64,000 bases of DNA from Pacificitalea manganoxidans (GTDB lineage: Bacteria; Pseudomonadota; Alphaproteobacteria; Rhodobacterales; Rhodobacteraceae), in the NCBI RefSeq assembly GCF_002504165.1, contig NZ_CP021405.1, forward strand, positions 110,679-174,678, written 5' to 3'. A program made the position numbers and the translations under genes. The notes under the pieces were generated by a model. It saw only the letters and a list, made by a program, of their open reading frames with translations. It ran no database searches and was not told where the DNA came from. Of the stretch, positions 44,459 through 53,642 are shown piece after piece (position 1 is the first letter of the stretch; every line of letters starts with the position of its first letter).

Positions 44459-45612
44459 AGCGTGATCCTTTCGTTGAGGATGACCCGCGCGTCAAACCGC
44501 GCTTCCAGCATGAAATCCTCGGGGCAGGGACAGAACATCGGCGCGAAGCGGCGCGCGCCCAGCCGGGCGATCATCGCGATCTGGTCCCGCAGCGGCGGAT
44601 GCACATTCCACCGGCAGAAGGCACCGCCCCCCGTCGCGGCGATGGACCGGGCATGGGCGGTCATATGCCCGGTAAAGATCACCTGCGCATCACGTCCCAG
44701 CCGCCCCGCATCGCGCCAGTCCTGCACCATGCGCCACGCCATCCCGGCCTCTGCATTCGGGGTGTCGCAGATTAGGAAATCGGCGGAGGGGTCGAATTCC
44801 GCCTGCATCAGCGGCGCCAGCCGGGCGGCGCTGTCGGCGCGGGCGCCATCCTCGGCCAAGGCGCCGCGCACCGCCCGGCGACAGGCATCGTCGATGCTGA
44901 CCCGGCCCAGCGACATCAGGTGCAGCGCCAGTTCCGCCGCGCGGCCCGAGGGCGGCACCGGCAGCAGGGTCTGCCCCCGCGCCTGCGCCAGCCGCCGTTC
45001 CAGCGCGGTGATGCGGGCGGATTGCGGCACGTCGCCCAGATGATAGGACGCATCGATCAGCGCGGTCGCGGCGGCGGGCGGCGCGTCAAAGGCGAACCAC
45101 GCCGATTCCTCGGACCAGTCGCCGGAATAGAACAGCCCCTCCCCCAACCCGAGATGGAGCCACACCCCGCCCAAGGCATGGCCGTTGCGCCCGGTCGTCA
45201 CGCGCACATCGTCGATGACGCTCGTGCCGCGGGTGGGCAGCGCATGGGTCTTGGCGCCCGGCGGCAGCGCGCGGGCGGTGGCGGGGGTGCACCAGATGGG
45301 CAGCCCGGCGGCGATGGCATAGGCCGCCCCGCCGATATGGTCGACATGATCGTGGGTGATGAACACCGCGTCCACGCCGGTCAGCCAGACGGGATCGAAG
45401 GGCGCGGTGGCCTCCGGCCCGACGCCGACATCCAGAAGCCACGTCTTTGTGCCGGTGAATACGCGAATGCAGGCGGGGCCTTTTTCGCCCAAGCCGGACA
45501 GCACCTCCACCCACGGGGCGGGGCAGGTGGATGGGCGGCGCGGGCCGGGCAGGGGCGGGCGCAGCGGCGCTTGCACGGGCTCCAGAACCGGGGCTGGCAT
45601 CGGCTCAAGCAT
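44455..45612 (-). CDS. Metallo-beta-lactamase-fold hydrolase
   Basis: 385-residue MBL-fold protein. The metal motif THDHVDHIGG is intact, with further ligands in GLFYSGDWSEES (Asp) and VIFTGHMTAHAR (His). An Arg/Pro-rich leader of about 35 residues precedes the domain. The long central helical part (about 190-300) resembles UlaG/RNase-Z-like or phosphodiesterase members more than true lactamases. It overlaps the ABC ATPase gene by 8 bases. In an operon with two phosphatases it is likely a phosphodiesterase or lactonase-type enzyme acting on the imported compound. Confidence 0.82.
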   Translation of the reverse strand: MLEPMPAPVLEPVQAPLRPPLPGPRRPSTCPAPWVEVLSGLGEKGPACIRVFTGTKTWLLDVGVGPEATAPFDPVWLTGVDAVFITHDHVDHIGGAAYAIAAGLPIWCTPATARALPPGAKTHALPTRGTSVIDDVRVTTGRNGHALGGVWLHLGLGEGLFYSGDWSEESAWFAFDAPPAAATALIDASYHLGDVPQSARITALERRLAQARGQTLLPVPPSGRAAELALHLMSLGRVSIDDACRRAVRGALAEDGARADSAARLAPLMQAEFDPSADFLICDTPNAEAGMAWRMVQDWRDAGRLGRDAQVIFTGHMTAHARSIAATGGGAFCRWNVHPPLRDQIAMIARLGARRFAPMFCPCPEDFMLEARFDARVILNERITL

Positions 45613-46708
45613 GGGTCAGCGCCCCCTGCGTCAGCGCCTCCATCGCGGGGCTCACGGCCCCGGCGTTGGGATCGCGAAAGCACCAAGGCCGCTTGAGCGC
45701 CACCCCGGTCGTGTCGCCGATCCGGGCGCGGGCGCGGGAAAATGCCACGACATCGGCCTCGCCCGTGTCGAGCGTCAGGCGGAACCGCCCCCCGACATAG
45801 GTGCAGGCGCGGACCCGGGCGCGGATCGCGCCGCCGTCGGTCAGGCGCAGATCATCGGGCCGCAGGCAGACATGGGTCGGATGCGGGTCACGGCCACGCG
45901 CGACGATCTGCTGGCCCAGAACCTCGATCGGGACGCCATCGGCGCGCAGCGGCCCGGTGGGGCGGCAGGTGAGGACGGCGCCATCGCCGACGAACCCCGC
46001 AACAAAGGCAGACGCGGGCTCATCATAAAGCGTCTCGGGCGCGGCGAATTGCCGGATGCGCCCGGCCTCCATCACCGCGACCCGGTCGGCCAGCGCCAGG
46101 GCCTCGGTCTGGTCATGGGTGACATAGACCATCGTCGCGCCGGTGCGGCGGTGGAAAGCGGCGAAGGCGTCTTGCATCGAGGCCCGCAGCGCAAGGTCGA
46201 GATTGGCCAGAGGCTCATCCAGCAGCACCGCGCGCGGCTCCGCCACCAGACAGCGGGCCAAGGCCACCCGTTGCCGTTGCCCACCGGACAAAGCGGCAGG
46301 TGCCCGCCCCGCAAAATCGCTCAGCCCGGTCAGGGCCAGCGCCTCCTCCACCCGCTGCGCGCGCTCGCGCCGGGGCACGCCGCGCACCTCCAGCGGATAG
46401 GCGACATTGCGCGCCACATCCATATGCGGCCAAAGCGCGTAGGACTGAAACACGATGCCGACATTGCGGTTCTCCGGCGGGACGAAGCGGCCAGAAACGG
46501 CAGAGGCCACGGTCTGCCCGCCCAGCCGAATCTCGCCCCGGTCGGGGGTCTCAAAGCCCGCGATCAGGCGCAGCAGCGTGGTCTTGCCGCAGCCCGACGG
46601 GCCAAGCAGCGCCACGAATTCGCCCTCGGCCACGGTGGCGTCGATGTCGCGCAGCACGGTGGCGGAGCCGAAGCTTTTGCCAACGTCGGAGAAGCTCAGT
46701 TCTGCCAT
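45605..46708 (-). CDS. ABC importer ATPase, ferric/spermidine/phospho-compound class
   Basis: 367-residue ATPase. Walker A GPSGCGKTT, Q-loop VFQSYALWPHMDV, signature LSGGQRQRVALARCL, Walker B AVLLDEPLANLDLAL and switch His in VTHDQTEALALAD are complete; the last 110 residues form a TOBE-like domain (HVCLRPDDLRL, VGGRFRLTLDTG). ATG 46708 with AAGGA upstream is preferred to a start three codons earlier. It overlaps the permease gene by 13 bases. Confidence 0.9.
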   Translation of the reverse strand: MAELSFSDVGKSFGSATVLRDIDATVAEGEFVALLGPSGCGKTTLLRLIAGFETPDRGEIRLGGQTVASAVSGRFVPPENRNVGIVFQSYALWPHMDVARNVAYPLEVRGVPRRERAQRVEEALALTGLSDFAGRAPAALSGGQRQRVALARCLVAEPRAVLLDEPLANLDLALRASMQDAFAAFHRRTGATMVYVTHDQTEALALADRVAVMEAGRIRQFAAPETLYDEPASAFVAGFVGDGAVLTCRPTGPLRADGVPIEVLGQQIVARGRDPHPTHVCLRPDDLRLTDGGAIRARVRACTYVGGRFRLTLDTGEADVVAFSRARARIGDTTGVALKRPWCFRDPNAGAVSPAMEALTQGALTHA

Positions 46709-48405
46709 GGAACACATCCTTTCGGAAGTCGCGCCGCGCCCAGCTGGACCAGCGCCATCAGGAAAATGACCGCGATCACGATCGAGGTGGCGACGGCGGA
46801 GGCCATCACCGTCTCGCCGCTGTCATCGAGGTTGAAGATCACCACGCCCAGCGTTTCGGTCCCCGCTGACCACAGCAGCGCCGAAACGGTCAGCTCATTC
46901 ACTGCCGTGAGAAATACGAGGATCGCCCCCGCCGCCGCCGCAGGCGCGGTGAGCGGCAGCACAATGGTGCGCAGCCGCCGCGCCAGCCCGGCGCCCGCGG
47001 CCTGTGCGGCCTCCTCCATCGCCGGGTCCATCTGTGACAGGCTTGCTTGCACCGGGCGCAGCATCACCACCAGAAACCGCGCCAGATAGGCGGCAAAGAT
47101 GATCCAGACGGTGCCGTATAGCGTGGCATCGGTGAAGGGCAGGTCGATGAACAGCAGGATGCAGGCGATGGCCAGCACGATGCCGGGCAGCGCGTAGGGC
47201 AGATCCACCAGCGTGTCGGCGACCCGGCTCAGCCGGGAGGGCCCGCGCTGCATCGCCCATGCCAGCGGCACCGAAATCGCCATCAGCACCACCGCGGCCC
47301 CCAGCGCCAGCCGGATCGAATTGGCATAGGCGCGCGCGGTCACAGGCTGCCGGAACAGCGCCTCGTGCCATGCGTCGAGCGTCGCATTGGCGAATGTCAG
47401 CGGCACCCCATAGGCCGGCACCAGCGAGGTCGCGATCAGCGCGGCAAGCGGCAGAAACAGGATGGCCACGATCAACGCCCAAAGCGCGATCTCGACAGGC
47501 AGCCGCGCAGGCCCCAGCCGCAGCGCCAAGGGGCGGGAGGCAAGCCCGACCAGCCCATAGGCGCGGCGGCGCAGCAGCAGCCGGTTCACCAGCACTCCGG
47601 TGATCGCGACCGCGCCGATCAGGATCGACAGCACCGCCACTTCGGGCAGCACGCTCGGCCCCATCCCGGCAAGGCGCTGGTAGATCAGCGTCGGCAGGGT
47701 GGAGTAGCGCGCAGGAATACCCAGCATCGCGGTGATGCCGAAATTGCCAAGCGCGGTGACAAAGGCCATCGCCGCCCCGGCGGCGAGGCTTGGCAGGCTG
47801 AGCGGCACCACCACCTGCGCCCAGACTTTCAGCCCACGCGCGCCCGACATGCGCGCCGCCTCGACCAGATCGGCGGGGATCATGCGCAGCCCCGCGCGCA
47901 ATGTCAGAAAAACGATAGACGCATGCTGGATGCCCAGCAGCAGCGCGATGCCCCATGCAGAATGCAGCGGCTGCGGACTGCCCAAGGGGGGCGCAAGCCC
48001 GATGGATTTCAACAGAACCGAGGACGGCCCGGTGACCTGCGTCCATGCCAGCGCGGTGATCTGCGGCGGGATCATCATCGGGATCATCAGGCAGAACACC
48101 AGCAACGCCTTGGCTCGGATGTCGGTCAGCGCCACGAGAAAGGCAAAGCCGCCGCCGATGAGGATCGAGATCACGGTGCCGAGCCCGGCGGTGAACAGCG
48201 AATGTCCCAGCGCGATGCGGGTGCTGTCGCGGCCCAGAACCTCGGTCACATGGGCCAGCGGATCGAGCCCGCCCTGACCGATGGCCTCGGCGAACAGGCG
48301 CAGCACCGGCCCCAGCGCGATCACCGCCACCGGCAGCAGCAGCAGGGGAAGCAGCCGGTCCGAAGACCGGCTGGCGTTCCGTTTCAGGGTCGCGGCGCCG
48401 TTCAT
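46696..48405 (-). CDS. ABC importer permease, two fused transmembrane domains
   Basis: 569-residue inner-membrane protein with about twelve hydrophobic segments and two EAA loops: EAARMSGARGLKVWAQVVVP (about residue 182) and EEAAQAAGAGLARRLRTIVLP (near 475). This duplicated form is typical of the FbpB/AfuB/PhnU group, which serves ferric ion, sugar phosphate and 2-aminoethylphosphonate importers. It overlaps the binding-protein gene by 4 bases. Confidence 0.9.
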   Translation of the reverse strand: MNGAATLKRNASRSSDRLLPLLLLPVAVIALGPVLRLFAEAIGQGGLDPLAHVTEVLGRDSTRIALGHSLFTAGLGTVISILIGGGFAFLVALTDIRAKALLVFCLMIPMMIPPQITALAWTQVTGPSSVLLKSIGLAPPLGSPQPLHSAWGIALLLGIQHASIVFLTLRAGLRMIPADLVEAARMSGARGLKVWAQVVVPLSLPSLAAGAAMAFVTALGNFGITAMLGIPARYSTLPTLIYQRLAGMGPSVLPEVAVLSILIGAVAITGVLVNRLLLRRRAYGLVGLASRPLALRLGPARLPVEIALWALIVAILFLPLAALIATSLVPAYGVPLTFANATLDAWHEALFRQPVTARAYANSIRLALGAAVVLMAISVPLAWAMQRGPSRLSRVADTLVDLPYALPGIVLAIACILLFIDLPFTDATLYGTVWIIFAAYLARFLVVMLRPVQASLSQMDPAMEEAAQAAGAGLARRLRTIVLPLTAPAAAAGAILVFLTAVNELTVSALLWSAGTETLGVVIFNLDDSGETVMASAVATSIVIAVIFLMALVQLGAARLPKGCVPWQN

Positions 48406-49385
48406 TTCACGCCGAACATCTCGGCGAAGCGCGCCTTGTTGGCGTCGGCATCGGCCAGCGCCTGTGCCGGGTCGAAATCCATCAGCTTGATCTCATCGCG
48501 CGCGGGGAAGCCTTCGGGCATGCCCATGTCGTTGCGGGCGGGGATGTAGCCTTGCTCCAGCACCAATTCCTGCCCGGCCTCGCTCAGCACGAAATCCACG
48601 AATTTCTGCGCGGCATCCATATTGTCGGCGTCCGCGAGGATCGCGACCGGCTCGGTCACATAGCTCACGCCTTCCTCCGGGAAGACGAATTCCACCGGGG
48701 AGCCGTCCTGCTTGGCGCGGATCACGAGGAAATCGACCACGGTGCCGTAGGGCTTTTCGCCCGACGCGATGGCTTTGAACGTGCCGCCGTTGCCGCCTTC
48801 GGCGCGGGCGTTGTTGGCGGCGAGCTTCTCGTAATACTCCCAGCCCAGATCCGGGTTGGAGGTCAGCGTCGCAAGGTGGATCAGCGCGGCCCCGGAATAC
48901 AGCGGCGAGGGCATCGCGGTCAGGTTTGCCATATCGTCGGCGGCAAGGTCGGACCAGCTGGCAGGCGGGGTCTCGACGCCGGTGTTATAGGCGATGCCGG
49001 AGGTGATGAGCTTGGTCGAGTAGTAATAGCCCTCGGCGCTGTAGAGCGCGGGATCATACGCCTCGGCCTCGGGGGAGGTATAGGCGGCAAGCTGACCTTG
49101 CTGCGCCATGCCTTCCAGCGTCACGGTGTCAGCGATCAGCAGCACGTCGGGCTGCGCCGCGCCGGCCTCGGTTTCCGCCGTCAGACGGGCCATCAACTGC
49201 GTGGTGCCGTCGCGGACCCAGTCCACGTCGATGCCGGGATTGGCAGCCATGAAGGCGTCGACGGTTTGCTGCGCATCCGCATTGGGCTGCGAGGTGTAAA
49301 GCGTCAGCGTTTCGGCCTGCGCGGCAAACGGCAGACCCAGCGCAAACGCGAGGGTGAGGGGCGTGGCAAGGGCGGTGCGGGTCAT
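48402..49385 (-). CDS. ABC importer substrate-binding protein (AfuA/PhnS-like)
   Basis: 327-residue periplasmic binding protein with a signal peptide of about 24 residues (ending FAAQAE). The opening TLTLYTSQPNADAQQTVDAF and AQPDVLLIADTVTLEGMA belong to the ferric/phospho-compound class. The residues expected for iron (a Tyr pair in the YSxRxY region) are not obvious, and the co-transcribed phosphatases favour a phosphorylated organic ligand. First gene of a six-gene minus-strand operon, with a DeoR-type operator directly upstream. Confidence 0.87.
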   Translation of the reverse strand: MTRTALATPLTLAFALGLPFAAQAETLTLYTSQPNADAQQTVDAFMAANPGIDVDWVRDGTTQLMARLTAETEAGAAQPDVLLIADTVTLEGMAQQGQLAAYTSPEAEAYDPALYSAEGYYYSTKLITSGIAYNTGVETPPASWSDLAADDMANLTAMPSPLYSGAALIHLATLTSNPDLGWEYYEKLAANNARAEGGNGGTFKAIASGEKPYGTVVDFLVIRAKQDGSPVEFVFPEEGVSYVTEPVAILADADNMDAAQKFVDFVLSEAGQELVLEQGYIPARNDMGMPEGFPARDEIKLMDFDPAQALADADANKARFAEMFGVK

Positions 49386-49402
49386 TACTGTCTCCGGTGC
49401 TC

Positions 49403-49414
49403 TTTCGAACGAAA
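49403..49414. promoter_or_regulatory. DeoR-type operator, importer side
   Basis: TTTCG-AA-CGAAA: perfect five-base arms around a two-base centre, 18 bases upstream of the binding-protein start codon. Near-identical to the site at 49555-49566 beside the DeoR gene. Confidence 0.65.
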
Positions 49415-49554
49415 ATCTCAGTCGCGCTGCTCATGCAGGCAGGGCTCACCTAGCGGCGGTTTGTGACAGCTGGATGAAACGTGGAAATATAAATTCGAAA
49501 AGATAACTTGCCTGGCGGGACGTGCACGGCCTAAGCCTTTGCGCGTTGAATGGT

Positions 49555-49566
49555 TTTCGTACGAAA
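49555..49566. promoter_or_regulatory. DeoR-type operator, regulator side
   Basis: Perfect 12-base palindrome TTTCGTACGAAA, nine bases before the DeoR-family start codon; it also overlaps the ribosome-binding region (GAAAGG). Together with 49403-49414 it brackets the divergent promoter region, the pattern expected of a looping repressor. Confidence 0.7.
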
Positions 49567-49575
49567 GGCTGCATT

Positions 49576-50343
49576 ATGGCGCAGAATGATATCGCCCGCC
49601 GCCGGGACCGGGTCGTCAATTTGCTGTCGCGCTACGGCGAACTGTCGGCTGGGCAACTGGCGGATATGCTGGAGGTGACGGTGCAGACGATCCGCGCCGA
49701 TCTGCGCGACCTAGACGATCAGCGGCTGGTGCGGCGGCGGCACGGCGGGGCAAGCCTTGTCGCGGCGGGCGAAAACATCGGCTACGCGCCCCGGCAGGCG
49801 GTAGCGCGGGATGAGAAGGCCCGGATCGGCGCGGCAGCGGCGGCGCTGGTGTCCGATGGCGCGACCGTCGCGCTTGGCACCGGCACCACGGTCGAGGCGG
49901 TGGCGCGGGCGCTGCTCCCGCGGGAAAAGCTGTTCGTCGCGACCAACAACATTCACGCGGCACTCGCGCTGCAAGCCGCGCCTGAATTGACCCTATCGCT
50001 GGCCGGGGGCCGGGTGCGCCTACGCGATATGGACCTGATCGGGGCGGAGGCGGGCGAATTCTTTGCTGCGCTGCGGCTGGATCTGGCGGTGTTCAGCGCG
50101 GGCGGCATCGGCGCGGGCGGCGAGATCCTCGATTTCAACGAGGACGAGGTGCGCGCCCGCCGGGCGATCATGGGCGCAGCGCGGCACCGGGTGCTGGTGG
50201 TGGACCACACCAAGATCGGGCGCGACGCGCCGTGCCTGCGCGGCTCCGTGGCGGAGGTCGAAACGCTGATCCACGGCGGCGATCTACCCCCCGTGCTGGC
50301 GGACCTGTGCGCCGGGGCCGGCACACAGGTGATCGCGGTCTAG
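49576..50343 (+). CDS. DeoR/GlpR-family transcriptional repressor
   Basis: 255-residue regulator. The helix-turn-helix is RYGELSAGQLADMLEVTVQTIRADL (read in two parts: LSAGQLADML and VTVQTIRADL), followed by RRRHGGASLV, and the sugar-isomerase-like effector domain has VALGTGTTVEAVARALLP and VFSAGGIGAGGEILDFNEDE. Effectors of this class are phosphorylated metabolites. Divergent from the ABC importer/phosphatase operon, it likely represses that operon until a phospho-compound accumulates. ATG 49576 is preferred to upstream starts that would cross the operator. Confidence 0.92.
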   Translation: MAQNDIARRRDRVVNLLSRYGELSAGQLADMLEVTVQTIRADLRDLDDQRLVRRRHGGASLVAAGENIGYAPRQAVARDEKARIGAAAAALVSDGATVALGTGTTVEAVARALLPREKLFVATNNIHAALALQAAPELTLSLAGGRVRLRDMDLIGAEAGEFFAALRLDLAVFSAGGIGAGGEILDFNEDEVRARRAIMGAARHRVLVVDHTKIGRDAPCLRGSVAEVETLIHGGDLPPVLADLCAGAGTQVIAV

Positions 50344-50360
50344 GCGACCCGCGCGACGGA

Positions 50361-51872
50361 TCAGGCCCGCCTGCGCGGTTTGCGGAACAGGATCATATAG
50401 ATCGCGACCACCGTCAGCCCGAGGAAGAACAGGCTGTCGAAATTGGTCAGGAAGATCATCGGATTGCCATCGTTCAGCGACAGCGCCCGCCGCAGATATT
50501 GCTCCAGATCCGGTCCGAGGATGAAGCCCAGCAGCAGCGACACGGTCGAATAGTTCTGTCGGCGCATGAAATAGGCCAGCACGCCAAAGATCAGCGCGAG
50601 GAACATCTGAAACACCGAATAGGTCGCGACATAAGACCCCACCAGCGCCACCACCGCGATGGCGGAGTAGAGCAAGCCCTTCGGGATCGACACGATGCGC
50701 ACGAAATAGGGCCCCAGTAGGTATAGCGTCAGCGGGATCAGCACCAGCGCGCTGATAAACAGCGAGGCCAGCATCGGGGCCAGCAGATCGGCCTGATTTT
50801 CCAGCAGGCGCGGGCCGGGCTGCAACCCGTTGATGACCAGCACCCCCAGCACGATCGCGGTGGTCGGATCGCCGGGGATGCCGAACATCAGCATCGGCAC
50901 GAAGGCCCCGCCGCACATGGAGTTGTTGGCGCTTTCCGCCGCGGCGATCCCCTCGCGCGAACCTTGGCCGTATTCGTCAGGCTTTTTCGAGCCGGAGCGC
51001 GCCACGGCATAGGACACGAACGCGGCCATCGAGCCGCCAGCGCCGGGCAGGATGCCGATGCCATAGCCGATGAAGGCGCTGCGAATATAGGTAAAGAACC
51101 CGATCTCGCGCACCTCGGACCACGGCGGGATGAAATCACGACGGCGGATTTTCAGACCCTTGGCCTGCGCCAGCGTGCGATCCAGCGCGCCGTTCCAGCT
51201 TTGCGCTTGGATCAGCACTTCGCTCACCGCGAAGGCACCGATGACCAGCGGCATGATGTCGATGCCCTCGACCAGCGTTTCGGTGCCGAAGTTGAAGCGC
51301 GGGATCGGTTGCAGCACGTCGATGCCGATAGTGGCCAGCATGATGCCCAGCAGGGTGGCGACGATGCCTTTCCAGATGTTGCCTTTGTCGACGACGATGA
51401 TGACGACCAACGCAAACAGGACCAAAGCGAATTTGCCCGGCGTGCGGATCAGCAGCGACAGTTCCGCCGCCAGCGGCATGAACGCCATCAGCAGGACCGC
51501 GCCCACGCTGCCGCCGATCATCGAGCCAAGCGCCGCGTGACCCAGCGCATTGGCGCCAAAGCCGCGCTTCATCAGCTTGTTGCCTTCGACCGCGGTCATC
51601 ATCGAGGACGGCGCGCCGGGGATGTTGATCGTGGTTGCGGTGATCGAGCCGGAATACATCCCGGCCATGAAGATCGACGCGCACATGACCAGCGCGGGCA
51701 CCACATCGATGGTGTAGGTGATGGGTAGCAACAGCGCGATCGCCAGCACCGAGGTGAGCCCCGGCATGGCCCCAAAGAAGGTGCCGATCAGAAAGCCCGA
51801 GATCATGAACGCAAGAACCGTCCAGTTCATCAGCGCCGCGAAACCGCCCGAAAGGGTCAGGAACATATCCAT
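50361..51872 (-). CDS. tctA: TTT transporter large membrane subunit (TctA family), second system
   Basis: 503-residue inner-membrane protein with about twelve hydrophobic segments. Motifs: LIGTFFGAMPGLTSVLAIAL, MAGMYSGSITATTINIPGAP, GYGIGILPGAGGSMAAFVSY and ESANNSMCGGAFVPMLMFGI. ATG 51872 shares a base with the tctB stop (TGATG); the frame continuing upstream to 52199 is antisense to nothing and is just the overlapping tctB region. It differs clearly from the TctA at 37.2 kb, so the two systems probably carry different substrates. Confidence 0.92.
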   Translation of the reverse strand: MDMFLTLSGGFAALMNWTVLAFMISGFLIGTFFGAMPGLTSVLAIALLLPITYTIDVVPALVMCASIFMAGMYSGSITATTINIPGAPSSMMTAVEGNKLMKRGFGANALGHAALGSMIGGSVGAVLLMAFMPLAAELSLLIRTPGKFALVLFALVVIIVVDKGNIWKGIVATLLGIMLATIGIDVLQPIPRFNFGTETLVEGIDIMPLVIGAFAVSEVLIQAQSWNGALDRTLAQAKGLKIRRRDFIPPWSEVREIGFFTYIRSAFIGYGIGILPGAGGSMAAFVSYAVARSGSKKPDEYGQGSREGIAAAESANNSMCGGAFVPMLMFGIPGDPTTAIVLGVLVINGLQPGPRLLENQADLLAPMLASLFISALVLIPLTLYLLGPYFVRIVSIPKGLLYSAIAVVALVGSYVATYSVFQMFLALIFGVLAYFMRRQNYSTVSLLLGFILGPDLEQYLRRALSLNDGNPMIFLTNFDSLFFLGLTVVAIYMILFRKPRRRA

Positions 51873-52357
51873 CACAGGAAGCCTTCGGTCAGGGTCGGCA
51901 GGCGCACGCTGAAGATCCCGGCGAAAAGGCCGTAGAAAACAGCCGTGACGCCGATCACGCCAAGCGCGAAGCCCAGCGGACGGCGGGTTTGAAACTCGAA
52001 CACCACAAACAGCGCGGCAACAAAGGCCAACGTCGAAAGCGTGTAGCCCAAGTGACGGAACAGCAGGATATACGCGCCGGTCGCGACGATGACGCCCAAG
52101 GGCCGCCACAGGCCATGCTCCGCGGCCTCGGCGGGCTGCGGGGTGCCGGGATGACGCCATTCGCGCACCAGCACGACACAGAGCGCGCCATACATGCAAA
52201 ACGCCGCCAGCAACGGAATGGTGCGCGGTCCGATGCCGCCATCGTCCGCGAACTGGGCCCGGATGTCGAAAATGGCCGCCAGATAAACGGTCGTGAGCAC
52301 AAGGAAAAACAGTGGAAGCGCTATAGCCGGAGATAGGAGACGGCGTGCACCGTTCAT
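51872..52357 (-). CDS. tctB: TTT transporter small membrane subunit (TctB family), second system
   Basis: 161-residue inner-membrane protein with four hydrophobic segments (about residues 11-30, 45-63, 87-115 and 125-147) and the DDGGIGPRTIPLLAAFCMYG segment typical of TctB. Coupled to tctA by a one-base stop/start overlap. Confidence 0.87.
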   Translation of the reverse strand: MNGARRLLSPAIALPLFFLVLTTVYLAAIFDIRAQFADDGGIGPRTIPLLAAFCMYGALCVVLVREWRHPGTPQPAEAAEHGLWRPLGVIVATGAYILLFRHLGYTLSTLAFVAALFVVFEFQTRRPLGFALGVIGVTAVFYGLFAGIFSVRLPTLTEGFL

Positions 52358-52383
52358 CGCGGGTCCTCCCAGGGTGGTAAAAT

Positions 52384-52409
52384 GGCGCCGGGGCAGGGAC
52401 CCCGACGCC
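52384..52409 (-). terminator. Intra-operon hairpin after second tctC
   Basis: Arms GGCG-C-CGGGG and CCCCG-A-CGCC (one mismatch) with a short loop, in the 71 bases between tctC and tctB. No T-tract. Probable attenuator or mRNA-stabilising hairpin, as seen after the binding-protein genes at 36.7 and 61.9 kb. Confidence 0.5.
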
Positions 52410-52428
52410 GTCTGTGAACCGCGGTCGA

Positions 52429-53406
52429 TTATTTGGACAGGATGCCCGTTTCGACCAGCGCGTCCATCTCCGAGAAGAGCCCCTGCGCCGTGTCGTCGGC
52501 CCAGCCCGTCACCTCGTCCGAGCCAAGCCAGTCGGGCGTGACGCCAACACCGGCAACCCAGCTTTGGAATTCGTCGCTGTCATAGGCGGCCTTATAGGCG
52601 GCTTCGATGGTCGCGACGACATCGTCGGGGGTGTCGGCGGGCGCGGCAAAGACGATGAAGCTGCCGTTTTCCAGCTCATAGCCTTCTTCGACCGAGGTGG
52701 GCACATCGTAGGTCGGGTTGCGGGTCGAGGCGAATTCGACGACGCCGCGCACGGTGCCATCCTCCAGCAGGTTGGCGAAATCGCCAAGACTGGTCAGGGC
52801 GATATCGACCTCATCCGACAGGATCGCTTCTTTCTGGGGAGCTGCGCCGCCGGGATAGGAGACGATCTTGAACTCCGTATCGGTGAGGCTTTGCAATTGC
52901 AGCAGCGTCAGGTGGATGCGTCCGCCGAGGTTCTGAACCGCGATGCGAACCTGACCGGGATCGGCCTTTGCGGCCTCGACGATATCGGCAAGCGACTGAT
53001 AATCGCTGTCGGCATCGACGATCAGCGCGTCGGGCTCGCTGGTGATGCGGGCGATGAGCTTCAGCTTCTCCAGCTTGTAGCTGGGCAGCATGTTCTGCCA
53101 CGGCACGGTGACGATGCTGTCATAGGTCAGCGCGCCCAGCGTGTAGCCATCCGGTTTGGCGCTCATCACCTGCCCGACGCCGGTGGCGCTGACGCCGCCT
53201 TCGACGTTTTCGACATACATCGAGGCCCCGTCGAATTCCTGCTCCGCGATGCTGGTGATCTTGCGGACGATACCATCGGTGCCGCCGCCCGCGCCCCACG
53301 GCACGACCACACGAATGTCACGCTCGGGATAGTCCGCCATCGCCACGACGGGCAGGCAGGTGGTGGCCAGCAGCGCCGCGGCGCCGATCAGGGTTCTTCT
53401 GTGCAT
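52429..53406 (-). CDS. tctC: TTT transporter substrate-binding protein (TctC family), second system
   Basis: 325-residue periplasmic binding protein with a signal peptide of about 24 residues (ending VVAMAD). Landmarks: YPERDIRVVVPWGAGGGTDG, YVENVEGGVSATGVGQVMSA, FKIVSYPGGAAPQKEAILSD and VDIALTSLGDF. First gene of the tctCBA operon and divergent from the NIPSNAP gene. Substrate is a carboxylate; a sugar acid is plausible given kdgD nearby, but this is inference. Confidence 0.88.
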   Translation of the reverse strand: MHRRTLIGAAALLATTCLPVVAMADYPERDIRVVVPWGAGGGTDGIVRKITSIAEQEFDGASMYVENVEGGVSATGVGQVMSAKPDGYTLGALTYDSIVTVPWQNMLPSYKLEKLKLIARITSEPDALIVDADSDYQSLADIVEAAKADPGQVRIAVQNLGGRIHLTLLQLQSLTDTEFKIVSYPGGAAPQKEAILSDEVDIALTSLGDFANLLEDGTVRGVVEFASTRNPTYDVPTSVEEGYELENGSFIVFAAPADTPDDVVATIEAAYKAAYDSDEFQSWVAGVGVTPDWLGSDEVTGWADDTAQGLFSEMDALVETGILSK

Positions 53407-53642
53407 CAGGCTTTCCTCCAGGTTGAACGCGTCGGCCCCTCCGCCGCCGCCAATAGGTCACGCCGGGGTCCGCCATCCGTGCAGGCCCGCGCGACACGCA
53501 ATCTGGTCCCTTTTTCCGAGGACTTCCGATTGCGCTGTCTGTAACTGATACTTTACTATATGACTTATGTCCATCCTGACATTTCGTCGAAGCATCGGCA
53601 ATGTTGAGACGCTGCAGGCACCTAAGAAGAGAGGGAATTTCA

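Noticed and set aside
45605..49385. Call as a ferric iron importer (fbpABC)
   Set aside because: The class is right but the operon holds three hydrolases and a DeoR regulator, and no Fur- or Irr-type box is visible; a phospho-compound is more likely.
51873..52199. N-terminal extension of the second TctA by 109 residues
   Set aside because: The region is tctB read in another frame; the TctA family start MDMFLTLSGG begins at 51872 with TGATG coupling.
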